From Phenylobacterium sp. (lineage in GTDB: Bacteria; Pseudomonadota; Alphaproteobacteria; Caulobacterales; Caulobacteraceae): a stretch of DNA of 56,381 nucleotides. Positions 38,152 to 48,236 of the stretch are shown in pieces (the first letter of the stretch is position 1; each line of letters starts with the position of its first letter). The DNA lies in assembly GCF_030681155.1 (NCBI RefSeq), contig NZ_JAUXXE010000059.1, positions 1 through 56,381 of the forward strand, in the 5' to 3' direction. Below the pieces are notes generated by a model, which was not told the DNA's origin, searched no databases, and worked only from the letters and a program-made list of their open reading frames with translations. Both the position numbers and the translations under genes were made by a program.

Positions 38152-40377
38152 TTGGATTTCCGTGTGTTCCTCAGCGAATTGAAGAAACGCAACGTGGTCC
38201 GCGTGGCCGGCGTCTATACGGTCACGGCCTGGGGCGGTTTCCAGGTCGCCAGGACAATCTTCGAAACCCTCGATCTTCCCAAGTGGATATCTGCACTGAC
38301 CTTGATGCTGTTGGTGCTGGGCCTGCCCATCGCCGCGCTGGGGTCATGGGCGTTCGAGCTCGGTCCCGATGGATCGATCCGGCGCACCAGCAAGTCGGAG
38401 AGCGATGGCCCCAAGCGGCGGCTGAACTGGATGGACTGGGGCGCCTTGGCGGCGATCGTCGCAGTCGCGGTGGTGTTGGTCGCCACAACGGTCGGCCTAG
38501 TCGGATCCTTCGGGCGCGGCGGCGGATCGGCCTTGCAGATGGCGGCCTCCAGCAAGTCGGTGGCGGTGCTGCCGTTCGCGAGTTTCAGCGCCGCCGAGGA
38601 TTCCGAATATTTCGCCGACGGCCTGACCGAGGAGGTCACCAACAGCCTGGCCCAGGTGCCTGACCTGAAGGTCGCAGGGCGTACCTCGGCCTTCTATTTC
38701 AAGGGCAAGAACGAGGATGTGCGCGAGATCGGCAAGAAGCTGAACGTCGCCCACGTGGTCGAGGGCAGCGTCAGGCGGTCGGGCAACAAGCTGCGCGTCA
38801 CCTGCCAGCTGATCAGCGTCAAGAACGGCTTCCACCTTTGGTCCGAGACCTATGACCGTACGATGGACGACGCCTTCGCCATCCAGAGCGAAATCGCCGA
38901 CGGGGTGGCCGAGGCGCTGAAGGCCGAGCTGCATGCCGGCGGCGACGGCGATCGACAGGCGGGGCGCGATCCGGAGGCCTATCGGCTGGAAGTCGTCGCC
39001 AAGGGGCAGTTGCGGCGCAAGGGCAAAGAACAGCTGCAGTCTGCGCAGGCGATCTACAAGCGGTTGATGGAGATGGAGCCCGACAACGCCGATGTGCACG
39101 CGGGCTATGCCTACGCCACCGCCTACCTGACCCAGAACTATCAGGAAGGGGACTATCATCAGTCGGTCCGGGACGCCGAGGCGCAGATCGCCAAGGCGCT
39201 GGAGTTGGATCCGAAGTCGTCCCAGGCCTACGTCGCCAAGGGAATGCTGAACGCCATCCAGTTCGTGCGGGAGGGAGAACCGCGCTTCGAAATCGCCACG
39301 GAAGCCGCCTATCGCCGGGCCGTCGAATTGGCGCCGCGTAATCCCGAGGCCTTGAGCCTGCTGGGCGACTTCATCGCGCAGCCCAAGCCGGTGGAAGCTG
39401 TGAGCTATCTGCGCCGCGCGCTCGAGGTCGATCCGCTCGACCGGGTCGCCAACAACGCCCTGGCGGGGTCATTGGTCGCCACCAACCGCCTGGACGAGGC
39501 CGAGCAGCGGTACCGGGCGAACGTGGAGCTGTTTCCGGAATTCGTGGATTCCAAAGAGCAACTCGCGACCCTGATGGTGGAGCGCGGGAAGCTGGACGAG
39601 GCCGCGACCTGGTATCGACTGGCCGCCGCCCCGCAGACCGATCCGGCCGCTTCGCTGGCGCTATCGAATGTGTACTACAACCTCGAAATGCCGATGGAGG
39701 CTCAGGAGGCGCTGAAGGGTTGGAAGGACCACCCGGTGGTGGGACCGGTCGCGGTCGCAATCCAGATGATCGTGGCCGGCGACTATCCGGGATTGCTCGC
39801 GTTTTCGCAGGCCAAGCTGGTGGGGACTGAACCAGATCCCATCTGGCAGGGGGGAGTCGCCCAGGCGGCCGCCTCGCTCGGCCAGTACGACCTGGCCCGC
39901 GAGCAACTGGTCGCGATGTCGCCCGAGATGTTCGAGCCCGAGCCGAAGGTGTCGCCCCGGCTCGCCAACGAGGCGGCGGGGGCGGCCTTCGTCATCGAAC
40001 AGACCGGCGACCGAGGGCAGGCGCGGCGAATACTCCAGGCGCTTCTAAAGGTCACCGAGCCCAAGCCTGGGCTTCGTCAGACGCAGGCGCGGCGGATCGC
40101 GCGCCTGAAAGCCTATGTGATGCTTGGCGACAAGGAGCGCGGCCTGGCCGAACTGCGCGGCGCCATCGATAGCGGCTACCGCCAGCTCTACGACCTGGAC
40201 GGCTTCATGCGGCTTGATCGCCAACCCATGCTGCAGTCGTTGCGAAACGATCCCCAGTTCCAGGGCATGATCCGGGAGGTGCAGGCCGACAACGCCCGTA
40301 TGCGAGCGGCCCTGCTGGCGCGGACTCCGCCCTCGCCGGGGCAGGGCGCCATCAGGACGGCCAGATCGGGAAATTAG
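38152..40377 (+). CDS. TolB-N/FlgO-like domain and TPR membrane protein
   Basis: 741 residues from TTG 38152 (GGGGGG about 6 bases upstream). The N-terminus is the SELKKRNVVRVAGVYTVTAW membrane module with three hydrophobic segments (about 15-35, 45-65, 95-120), common to proteins that carry adenylate cyclase or winged-helix domains elsewhere. Next comes a TolB-N/FlgO-like domain (SVAVLPFASFSAAEDSEYFADGLTEE through LNVAHVVEGSVRRSGNKLRV, about 140-250). The rest is TPR repeats to about 640. No catalytic domain is visible, so it is probably a scaffold or signalling adaptor in the inner membrane. It may be co-transcribed with the porin gene. Confidence 0.82.
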   Translation: MDFRVFLSELKKRNVVRVAGVYTVTAWGGFQVARTIFETLDLPKWISALTLMLLVLGLPIAALGSWAFELGPDGSIRRTSKSESDGPKRRLNWMDWGALAAIVAVAVVLVATTVGLVGSFGRGGGSALQMAASSKSVAVLPFASFSAAEDSEYFADGLTEEVTNSLAQVPDLKVAGRTSAFYFKGKNEDVREIGKKLNVAHVVEGSVRRSGNKLRVTCQLISVKNGFHLWSETYDRTMDDAFAIQSEIADGVAEALKAELHAGGDGDRQAGRDPEAYRLEVVAKGQLRRKGKEQLQSAQAIYKRLMEMEPDNADVHAGYAYATAYLTQNYQEGDYHQSVRDAEAQIAKALELDPKSSQAYVAKGMLNAIQFVREGEPRFEIATEAAYRRAVELAPRNPEALSLLGDFIAQPKPVEAVSYLRRALEVDPLDRVANNALAGSLVATNRLDEAEQRYRANVELFPEFVDSKEQLATLMVERGKLDEAATWYRLAAAPQTDPAASLALSNVYYNLEMPMEAQEALKGWKDHPVVGPVAVAIQMIVAGDYPGLLAFSQAKLVGTEPDPIWQGGVAQAAASLGQYDLAREQLVAMSPEMFEPEPKVSPRLANEAAGAAFVIEQTGDRGQARRILQALLKVTEPKPGLRQTQARRIARLKAYVMLGDKERGLAELRGAIDSGYRQLYDLDGFMRLDRQPMLQSLRNDPQFQGMIREVQADNARMRAALLARTPPSPGQGAIRTARSGN

Positions 40378-40424
40378 CATGGCCGACCGAAGAATAGGGC
40401 TGGAAGCCCGTCGGTCGATGGCTA

Positions 40425-41738
40425 TTGAGACGCGGTGCTCGGGCTTTCGTCTCCGGGGGGAGCGTTCTCATTTTCAAAGTATCAGTTTTGTCGCCTGCGG
40501 CCGGAATTGCGCCGGCGCTTACGGGTGGCGTTTTAGCTTTCTGCGCGATCTCGCCCGCTCTGGCGTCTGAAACCTCTATCGCCCCTGGGCTCGCGTCGGT
40601 GAACGTGAACTGGGACAAGGGCGTGCCGGAGCTCTCAAGCCTGGATGGCCAGATCACCTTCCGCCCCAAGGGACGGATCATCCTCGACGTCGGCTCCACC
40701 ACGGGCTCCAACCGCCCCGAGCGCAACCTGTCGGGTGACGAGTTTCGCACTCTGCGTCTCGGGTTCGAGGGCCGGGTGGGAGGCCACCTGGCCTACAGTT
40801 TTGAGAGCGACTTCGTGGACCACAAGGCGGTCGTGAAGGGCGCCTATTTGGTCTGGCGCGATCATTGGCGGGCCAATGATGTCGAGTTCACCTTTGGCAA
40901 CCGGCTGAGCGAGCGGAGCCTGGAAGGGTCCAGCGGTTCGGATGGCGTGCCGTTCATGGAGCGAAATGCGGTCGCGTCTGCGATCACGCCGCTGAAGGGG
41001 TTCTACGGCCTGGGCGTGATCGGCAAGGTCTATGGCCGCGACTGGCACGTGGCGACCCAGGTCGCAGGCGATGAACTCGGCAATCCGGGCGTCGCGCGCG
41101 ACACGTTCACCTATCTGGCGCGGGGGCACTGGAACCCGGTCAAGACGGCGGACGCCACCCTGCATGTGGCGGCCTGGAGCTATTATGAGGACTTCCCCGC
41201 CGACCTGAACAGCGTATCGCGCAACAGCAGTTGGGGCGGTCACTTCAACGATCGGCTGCAGGTGCCGCTGGGCGCGCTGCGAGATCCGCTGGACGGAACC
41301 GGCTACGGGCTGGAGTTAGGCGGGGTGGCGGGCACGTCCTGGACCTTCCTGGAAGTGGGGCGGCGCGAGATCCAGACGCGGACCGACCATGTCGATATCG
41401 ACGCTTTGGCGCTGTCGGCCGGCTGGATGATCACGGGCGAGACGCCGTCCTATTCGTCGCGCGGCGGGACGCTGGGCAAGGTGCATCCCAGGGCGCCGTT
41501 GTCGAAGGGTGGAGCCGGGGCGTTCGAACTCGCGCTGCGCTACCAACTTCTGGACAACAGCGATGCGCCGAGTGGCGCGAAGGGGCGAGAGGCTACGGTC
41601 GGCGTCAATTGGCGCCTGGAAGAGTGGCTGCGCCTGATGGTCAATGTCAGCCACTGGGACATCGAGCACAAGGTCGGCAAGTTCGCCGGCAAGGATGCTG
41701 GCGACAGCCTGGCTGGGCGGCTGCAGGTCGCGTTCTAG
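40425..41738 (+). CDS. OprP/OprO-like phosphate-selective porin
   Basis: 437 residues. After a hydrophobic leader (GGVLAFCAISPALAS) the mature sequence reads like OprP/O porins: DGQITFRPKGRIILDVGSTT, RTLRLGFEGRVGGHLAYSFESDF, then alternating strands ending RLQVAF with a terminal phenylalanine. The channel could pass phosphate or other anions. The start is unsure: TTG 40425 is the first in-frame start, TTG 40488 would give a more conventional signal peptide, and neither has a good ribosome-binding site. An ATG at 40379 with a fair site is in another frame. Confidence 0.82.
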   Translation: MRRGARAFVSGGSVLIFKVSVLSPAAGIAPALTGGVLAFCAISPALASETSIAPGLASVNVNWDKGVPELSSLDGQITFRPKGRIILDVGSTTGSNRPERNLSGDEFRTLRLGFEGRVGGHLAYSFESDFVDHKAVVKGAYLVWRDHWRANDVEFTFGNRLSERSLEGSSGSDGVPFMERNAVASAITPLKGFYGLGVIGKVYGRDWHVATQVAGDELGNPGVARDTFTYLARGHWNPVKTADATLHVAAWSYYEDFPADLNSVSRNSSWGGHFNDRLQVPLGALRDPLDGTGYGLELGGVAGTSWTFLEVGRREIQTRTDHVDIDALALSAGWMITGETPSYSSRGGTLGKVHPRAPLSKGGAGAFELALRYQLLDNSDAPSGAKGREATVGVNWRLEEWLRLMVNVSHWDIEHKVGKFAGKDAGDSLAGRLQVAF

Positions 41739-41750
41739 AGACCACAATTG

Positions 41751-41796
41751 CTCGTCACCCTCCGGGTCACCTTTCAGGCGACCGGTGGATGACGAG
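41751..41796. terminator. Hairpin between the convergent porin and P450 genes
   Basis: CTCGTCA at 41751-41757 pairs with TGACGAG at 41790-41796, and inner CCGG-type pairs extend the stem with mismatches. It lies 12 bases after the porin stop and 11 bases from the P450 stop. No T-tract follows, so it may act as a bidirectional mRNA-end hairpin. Confidence 0.45.
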
Positions 41797-41807
41797 GCGT
41801 GGTGAGC

Positions 41808-43082
41808 TTAGAGCCGGCTCGGGATCACGACTTGCAGGTTTTCGTAACCCTTCACGAAGGAGGAGGGGACACGCTTGGGCTCGCCGACGACCTCGATGGA
41901 GGGGAAGCGCGTCAGGATCTCTTCCCAGAGGATCTTGAGCTGCAGTTCGGCCAAGCGGTTGCCGACGCAGCGATGGATGCCGAAGCCGAAGGACAGGTGC
42001 TGGCGGGGCCGTTCGCGGTCGATGATGTAGGCGTTCGGGTTCTCGATCACCTCGTCGTCGCGGTTGCCCGAGACGTACCACATGATGACCTTGTCGCCCT
42101 TTTTGAGCTGCTTGCCGCCCAGTTCGGTGTCCTGGGTGACGGTGCGGCGCATGTGGGCCAGCGGGGTCTGCCAGCGGATGGTCTCCGACACCATCGAGGG
42201 GATCAGAGAGGGGTTGTCGCGCAGCTTCCGGTACTGGTCGGGAAACTGGTTCAGGGCGACCACCGAGCCGGTCATGGTGTTGCGGGTGGTGTCGTTGCCC
42301 CCGACGATCAGCAGGATCAGGTTCCCGAGATACTCCATCCGGTCCATGTTCCGGGTGGCCTCGCCATGCGCCAGCATCGAGATCAGGTCGCCCTTCGGCG
42401 GGGCGTTGACCCGCTCGTTCCAGAGCCGCGTGAAGTAGTCCACGCACTCGAACAGCTCAGCCTTGCGTTCCTGATCGACGATGTCGGGATCTTCGGAGCT
42501 GAACAAACCCGACTCCGGGCCCGCGGTCGCGACGTCCGACCAGCGGGTCAGCTTGCGCCGCTCTTCCCAGGGGAAGTCGAACAGGGTGGCCAGCATCTGG
42601 GTGGTCAGTTCGATCGACACCTTGTCCACCCAGTCGAACTCCTCGCCGATCGGCAGGGCGTCGAGCGTGGCGCAGATGCGCTGGCGGATCAGCGGCTCAA
42701 GCTCGTGCAGGTTCGCGGGCGAGACGATCGGGCTGACGGTCTTGCGCTGGATGTCATGCTTGGGCGGGTCCATGGCGATGAACATCGGCATGGTGAAGTC
42801 TTCTTTGGGATCGAAGATCGTGATCGACGGTTCCGACGAGTAGACCTCGTGGTTGGTGTCGACGCTCATGATGTCGTTGTACTTGGTCACCGACCAATAG
42901 GGGCCGTCCTCGTGGCCGGTGGCGTTGTAATGAACCGGGTCCTCTTTGCGCAGGCGCTCGAAGTAGGGCCACATGGTGTCGGTCCGGAAAAGGTCCGGAT
43001 CGGCCACGTTGATTTCCTCAAGCGGCATGGCGTAGGCCTTCGCGCGCGCCTCGGCTTTGAGATCGATCGCACCATCGCTCAT
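41808..43082 (-). CDS. Cytochrome P450, CYP153-like alkane/fatty-acid hydroxylase
   Basis: 424 residues, soluble. The haem-binding segment is SFGFGIHRCVGNRLAELQ with the ligand cysteine at about 372. The I-helix ILLIVGGNDTTRNTM carries the oxygen-activating threonine, and ETIRWQTP is the ExxR motif. MFIAMDPPKHDIQRKTVSPI and WVDKVSIELTTQMLATLFDFP are strongly reminiscent of CYP153, which hydroxylates terminal carbons of medium-chain alkanes and related chains. No ferredoxin or reductase gene is adjacent, so electrons must come from elsewhere. GGAGG lies 8 bases before the ATG. Confidence 0.92.
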   Translation of the reverse strand: MSDGAIDLKAEARAKAYAMPLEEINVADPDLFRTDTMWPYFERLRKEDPVHYNATGHEDGPYWSVTKYNDIMSVDTNHEVYSSEPSITIFDPKEDFTMPMFIAMDPPKHDIQRKTVSPIVSPANLHELEPLIRQRICATLDALPIGEEFDWVDKVSIELTTQMLATLFDFPWEERRKLTRWSDVATAGPESGLFSSEDPDIVDQERKAELFECVDYFTRLWNERVNAPPKGDLISMLAHGEATRNMDRMEYLGNLILLIVGGNDTTRNTMTGSVVALNQFPDQYRKLRDNPSLIPSMVSETIRWQTPLAHMRRTVTQDTELGGKQLKKGDKVIMWYVSGNRDDEVIENPNAYIIDRERPRQHLSFGFGIHRCVGNRLAELQLKILWEEILTRFPSIEVVGEPKRVPSSFVKGYENLQVVIPSRL

Positions 43083-43194
43083 GACAACTTCCTCCGCATC
43101 CAGGCCTTGAGTGACCGCTGTTCACATTACAATGGCGCCGTATCGCCTTCAGGGGAAGTTACGGGTGTGCAACAGAAAATCTTAACTGACAAAG

Positions 43195-43204
43195 CGACCG
43201 GTCG
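43195..43204. promoter_or_regulatory. Palindrome in the divergent P450/Old Yellow Enzyme promoter region
   Basis: CGACCGGTCG is a perfect 10-base palindrome, 46 bases before the oxidoreductase start and 113 bases from the P450 start. A TetR-type operator is one reading; binding protein unknown. Confidence 0.3.
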
Positions 43205-43249
43205 TGCTTATTTGAGGCTAGCGAACAATCGTTTGAATCCGGAGCGCCC

Positions 43250-44350
<1,101 letters not shown>

Positions 44351-44508
44351 AGCGGTTCCTCTCCCTCGGGAGAGGCTAGGTGAGGGGGCGGCTTGCCGCT
44401 CCTTCACGAACATCGCCGTTTGCTCGCCAGGCCGGATGTCGTCGCTGGCGCGCCCAACCCCTCACCTAACCTCTCCCCGCCAGCGGGGAGAGGAATGAAG
44501 CGACCGCT
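44351..44508. repeat. Palindromic repeat element between two convergent genes
   Basis: Ends are inverted: AGCGGT (44351-44356) and ACCGCT (44503-44508). Inside lie CCTCTCCCTCGGGAGAGG, TAGGTGAGGGG and its complement CCCCTCACCTA, and the hairpin around CCGCCAGCGG. The 16-base core at 44478-44493 also occurs in the 5-oxoprolinase insertion. It begins directly after the stop of the Old Yellow Enzyme gene and its last two bases fall in the SMP-30 stop codon. Confidence 0.85.
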
Positions 44509-45418
44509 AGGCGTTGAAGTTCAGCTTCAGGCCTGCGCGCGGCCAGGTGGTCTTGTAGAGCTTGCCGGTGGACGAGGCGGTGATCCACGCGGTCATCATG
44601 TCTGAACCGCCGAAGCAGATGTTGGTCACGATCAGGTCCGGCACCGGATAGTGCTCGGTCGAGCCTGACGGATCGAAGGCGGTGATCCCGCCGTTCAGGA
44701 TCGTCGCCACGCAGACCTTGCCGGAAGCCTCGACGGCCAGGCTGTCGAGGAACTGCACGCCGGGCAGGTTGGCGACCGAGCGACCGGCTCCGAAGCCTAC
44801 CTGCGGCGCCAGGACGCCCGGCTCGACGACGTCGAAGGCCCAGAGGCGGCCGAGTTGGGTGTCGGCGAGATAGACCGTTTTCTCATCGGGCGAGAGGCCG
44901 ACGCCGTTCGGCGAGATCAGGTGGTCGCGCTGGCAGCTGACATGGCTGCCGTCGATCTTGGCGTAGTAGAGCGCGCCAAACTTGCGGCCTTCGGGCGTCG
45001 AGCAGCCGTGGTCGGAGAACCAGAAGCCGCCCTGCTTATCGAACACCAGGTCGTTGGGCCCGACGAAGGGCCGGCCATCGCAGGTTTCGTAAAGGGTCTT
45101 GAGCTCGCCGGTCGCCAGGTCGAAGCGCTGGATATAGCCGCCCTTGTGGGTGTCGGGCGTCGGGCCTGGAATGGTCAGGCCGTCTTGCTGGGGCCAGGTG
45201 AAGGAGCCGCCGTTGTTGGTGATGTAGATCGCGCCGTCCGGCCCGATGGCCGCGCCGTTGGGACCGCCGCCGGTCTCGACCACGGTCTCCTTGCGGCCGT
45301 CGGGATAGACCCGGGTCAGGCGCTGGCCCTTGATCTCGGTCAGGATCACCGAGCCGTCGGCCATGGCGATCGGGCCTTCCGGAAACTCGAAGCCCTCGGC
45401 GACTAGCTGCATGTCCAT
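44507..45418 (-). CDS. SMP-30/gluconolactonase-family protein
   Basis: 303 residues from ATG 45418, chosen because AGGGAG lies six bases upstream; ATGs at 45424 and 45412 are alternatives. A six-bladed beta-propeller is suggested by recurring strands. Metal-site candidates are the glutamate of GFEFPEGP, the asparagine of GPNDLVFD and the aspartate of FLDSLAVE, matching the SMP-30 pattern. The family hydrolyses sugar lactones or related esters with a divalent metal. No signal peptide, so cytosolic. Confidence 0.88.
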   Translation of the reverse strand: MDMQLVAEGFEFPEGPIAMADGSVILTEIKGQRLTRVYPDGRKETVVETGGGPNGAAIGPDGAIYITNNGGSFTWPQQDGLTIPGPTPDTHKGGYIQRFDLATGELKTLYETCDGRPFVGPNDLVFDKQGGFWFSDHGCSTPEGRKFGALYYAKIDGSHVSCQRDHLISPNGVGLSPDEKTVYLADTQLGRLWAFDVVEPGVLAPQVGFGAGRSVANLPGVQFLDSLAVEASGKVCVATILNGGITAFDPSGSTEHYPVPDLIVTNICFGGSDMMTAWITASSTGKLYKTTWPRAGLKLNFNA

Positions 45419-45547
45419 GGTCATCTCCCTGGCGGTTCGCCGCACGGATCGGCAGCGTTTGGGAGCGACTATGACCGATCAGCGCCGTTGCAACAGCCGG
45501 AATTTAAACGACCGTTCACCTTCCGTTGCGGCAGGCCGAGCGCGGGA

Positions 45548-46066
45548 CTAGCGGCGCTCCAGCACCCGGAAGGTGAAGGCGTATTCGTCGTCAGGCCCGG
45601 CGGGATGTTCCTCGCGGCGGACTTCGGTCCAGCGGCTTTCATCGATCGGCGAGAGCTTCACGTCGCCCTCCACCTCGGCGTCGACCTCGGTCAGGTAGAG
45701 GCGCTTGGCGCGGCCGAGGGCGATCTCGAACAGCGAGGCGCCGCCGATCACGCAATATTCGTCGCGGCCATCCTCCTCGGCTTGTTCGCGGGCGATGGAG
45801 ACCGCCTCGGCGAACTCGTCGCAGACCACGGCCTGCTTCGGCTCGAACGAGCCGTCCTTGGAGAGCACGATGTTGGTGCGGCCGATCAGGGGCTTCTTGG
45901 GCAGGCTGTCCCAGGTCTTGCGCCCCATGATCACCGGCTTGCCCATGGTCACCGCGCGGAAGATCGCCATGTCGGATTTCAACCGCCAAGGCAGGGCGCC
46001 GTCGCGCCCGATGACGCCGTTGCGGGAGCGAGCGATGGGGCCGGCGGTGAGGATGGGTGAGGTCAT
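45548..46066 (-). CDS. folA: Dihydrofolate reductase
   Basis: 172 residues. The N-terminal ARSRNGVIGRDGALPWRLKSDMAIFR is the substrate/cofactor segment, with the proton-donor aspartate at about 32. MGKPVIMGRKTWDSLP and YCVIGGASLFEIAL (the IGG motif) are conserved NADPH-binding parts. It regenerates tetrahydrofolate, needed after thymidylate synthase, which is encoded 2.7 kb away. It lies only 19 bases after the histidine kinase stop on the same strand, so co-transcription with the two-component system is likely. Confidence 0.96.
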   Translation of the reverse strand: MTSPILTAGPIARSRNGVIGRDGALPWRLKSDMAIFRAVTMGKPVIMGRKTWDSLPKKPLIGRTNIVLSKDGSFEPKQAVVCDEFAEAVSIAREQAEEDGRDEYCVIGGASLFEIALGRAKRLYLTEVDAEVEGDVKLSPIDESRWTEVRREEHPAGPDDEYAFTFRVLERR

Positions 46067-46085
46067 GCCAGCCTCTTAGCAGCTT

Positions 46086-47447
46086 CTATCGGTGGTCGGC
46101 CAAGTCGATCACGACGCGAAGCCCTGGGTCGGCGTCCAGCAGGTCGAGCGACCCGCCATGCAGCTTGGCGCAGGCCGCGACGATAGCCAGGCCAAGGCCG
46201 CCGCCGGGGGCTGAGCGGGCCGCGTCCAGCCGCACAAACCGCTCGCGTACCCGGCCGCGGTGCTCGAGCGGGATGCCGGGGCCGGAATCGGCGACGACGA
46301 TCTTCACGCGGCCTGGCGTCCGTTCGAGGAGTAGCCGGATCACGGCGCCTTCGCCGGCATAGAGGGCGGCGTTGTGCAGCAGGTTGCCGACCGCCTGGCG
46401 CAGGATCAGTTCGTGGGCGTTGACGACGACCGGTTCCGATGGGGTCGAGGTCATCAGCGCCTGGCCGGCGTCCTCGATCATCGGGGCGAAGAGCTCGCCG
46501 ATTTCGCTGACCAGGGTGGTCAGGTCCACCGGCGCCATCATTTCGCGCGAGAGGCCGGCCTCGGCGCGAGCGATGTCCATCAAGGCCGAAAGCGTGGCGA
46601 GAGAGCGGTCGGCCTCGGCGTGGGCCAGCTCGATGGCGTCCAGGCGCGTGCGCTCATCCACGCCGGGCTCCATGGCGCGGGCAAGGTCGGCGCGCATGCG
46701 GGTCAGGGGCGAGCGTAGGTCGTGGGCCAGGCTGTCGGTGACGGTCCGCATGCCGGTCATCAGCTCCTCGATCCGGTCGAGCATGCCGTTCATGGCCTCG
46801 CCGAGGCGGTCGAAGACGTCGCCCTTCGGGTGCGTCTCGGTGCGGGCCGAAAGGTCGCCCTCGGCGATGCGGCCGGCGGTGGAGGCCAGGGTCTCCATCC
46901 GGCTCAGCAGCAGGCGGTTGAGCCAGAGGGCGGCCAGGAGCACCACCCCCACCCCGGCCAGCAGGGCGACCCCGCCGCTGGCGACCAGGGCGCGCTGGAA
47001 GGCGATGCGCTCGCCGATGTCTTCGTAGACCACCAGCGTGCCGCCGACCGAGAGCGGCTGGACCAGCACCCGCCAGGGCGTGTCGCGGCCCTCCGTCAGG
47101 ATCTTCAGCTTTGCCGCGCCCGAGGCGGGCAGGCGCTCGGCGCCCAGCAATCGCGCGCCGCCCAGAAGTCGGCCGTCTTCGGCGTAAAGAGCATAGCGGA
47201 AGGCGCCGCCTGGATCGGTGCGCTCGCGCAGGTCCAGGGCGCGGGCGAGAGGGGCGACGCCCTCCTCATGCGCGAAGGCCACGAAATAGTCGCGGGCGGC
47301 GGTGGCCACGGCCTGCTGCCGCTCGGCGATGATCGCCTCGCCGATCCGATCGATCATCAGCAGGCCGACGGCCAGGGCCGACAGCGCCACGGCGAGCATG
47401 ACAAAAATCACTGCGCCGGGCCGCAGTCTGGATCGCACGGGCGTCAT
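46086..47447 (-). CDS. Two-component sensor histidine kinase
   Basis: 453 residues. Two transmembrane helices (about 11-31 and 155-177) flank a periplasmic sensor of about 120 residues. A HAMP domain follows (RMETLASTAGRIAEGDLSAR), then HisKA with the phospho-histidine in SLAHDLRSPLTRMR (about 242). A HATPase domain has NLLHNAALYAGEG, DSGPGIP and GGGLGLAIV. It resembles the PmrB/CreC-like layout. Its start overlaps the response regulator stop (ATGA), so they are translationally coupled. Confidence 0.95.
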   Translation of the reverse strand: MTPVRSRLRPGAVIFVMLAVALSALAVGLLMIDRIGEAIIAERQQAVATAARDYFVAFAHEEGVAPLARALDLRERTDPGGAFRYALYAEDGRLLGGARLLGAERLPASGAAKLKILTEGRDTPWRVLVQPLSVGGTLVVYEDIGERIAFQRALVASGGVALLAGVGVVLLAALWLNRLLLSRMETLASTAGRIAEGDLSARTETHPKGDVFDRLGEAMNGMLDRIEELMTGMRTVTDSLAHDLRSPLTRMRADLARAMEPGVDERTRLDAIELAHAEADRSLATLSALMDIARAEAGLSREMMAPVDLTTLVSEIGELFAPMIEDAGQALMTSTPSEPVVVNAHELILRQAVGNLLHNAALYAGEGAVIRLLLERTPGRVKIVVADSGPGIPLEHRGRVRERFVRLDAARSAPGGGLGLAIVAACAKLHGGSLDLLDADPGLRVVIDLADHR

Positions 47448-48127
47448 GGTTCCAGGGATAGCCGGTATCCGGTTCCGCGCAGGGTGTGCAGCAGCGGTTG
47501 GGCGAAGCCGTCGTCGATCTTCTTGCGCAGGCGGCTGATGTGGGTGTCGACGACGCTGGTGTGCGGGTCGAAACGATAATCCCAGACCTGTTCCAGCAGC
47601 ATCGTGCGGGTGACGACGCGGTCCTTGTGGCGCAGCAGGTACTCAAGCAGCTTGAATTCGCGGGGCAGCAGGTCGAGGGCGCGGCCGGCGCGGCTCACCC
47701 GGCGGGTCAGGAGATCGACCACAAGATCGCCGCAGGCAAGCTGGGTCTCGACCTCCGGCCCGGTCCGCCGCCGCAACAGGTTCTCCAGTCGGGCAGAGAG
47801 CTCTGAATAGCCAAAGGGCTTGGTGAGATAGTCGTCGCCGCCGGCGCGCAGCCCGGTGACACGTTCGTCCAGGTGGCTGAGGGCGCTGAGGAACAGGATA
47901 GGGGTGGGAATCGAGGCCGCACGCAGCGCCTTCACGACGCTTAGGCCGTCCATTCCGGGGATCATGCGATCCATGACGATGGCGTCGAATTCCGATCCCG
48001 ACGCTGCATAGAAGCCGTCACGGCCGTCGGCCATATGCTCGACGGTGTAGCCCTCCTCACGAAGTCCCTTGAGGATGTAGTCCGCCGTCTCGGCGTCGTC
48101 CTCGACCAGCAGGATGCGGCGGCTCAT
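47444..48127 (-). CDS. OmpR/PhoB-family response regulator
   Basis: 227 residues. Receiver: ILLVEDDAET, phosphoacceptor aspartate in AIVMDRMIPGMDG (53), LFLSAL and YLTKPF. The winged helix has LLPREFKLLEYLLRHKDRVVTRTMLLEQVW and SVVDTHISRLRKKID. It pairs with the kinase encoded immediately downstream, the two genes overlapping by 4 bases. Confidence 0.95.
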   Translation of the reverse strand: MSRRILLVEDDAETADYILKGLREEGYTVEHMADGRDGFYAASGSEFDAIVMDRMIPGMDGLSVVKALRAASIPTPILFLSALSHLDERVTGLRAGGDDYLTKPFGYSELSARLENLLRRRTGPEVETQLACGDLVVDLLTRRVSRAGRALDLLPREFKLLEYLLRHKDRVVTRTMLLEQVWDYRFDPHTSVVDTHISRLRKKIDDGFAQPLLHTLRGTGYRLSLEP

Positions 48128-48236
48128 GGGGCCTTCCTAACGTTAGGTCTGCTGAAGATGGCCCTCTTTCGCCGGCGATCCAAATGGCGATCGGGCGGCC
48201 GCGGGAGACCGGCCGCCCGACCTTGCCAGCGCCGAG

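Noticed and set aside
40379..40570. ATG-initiated frame just after the TPR gene, considered as the true porin start with a frameshift
   Set aside because: The 40425 frame already supplies a signal peptide without any frameshift, and the 40379 frame lacks a hydrophobic leader.
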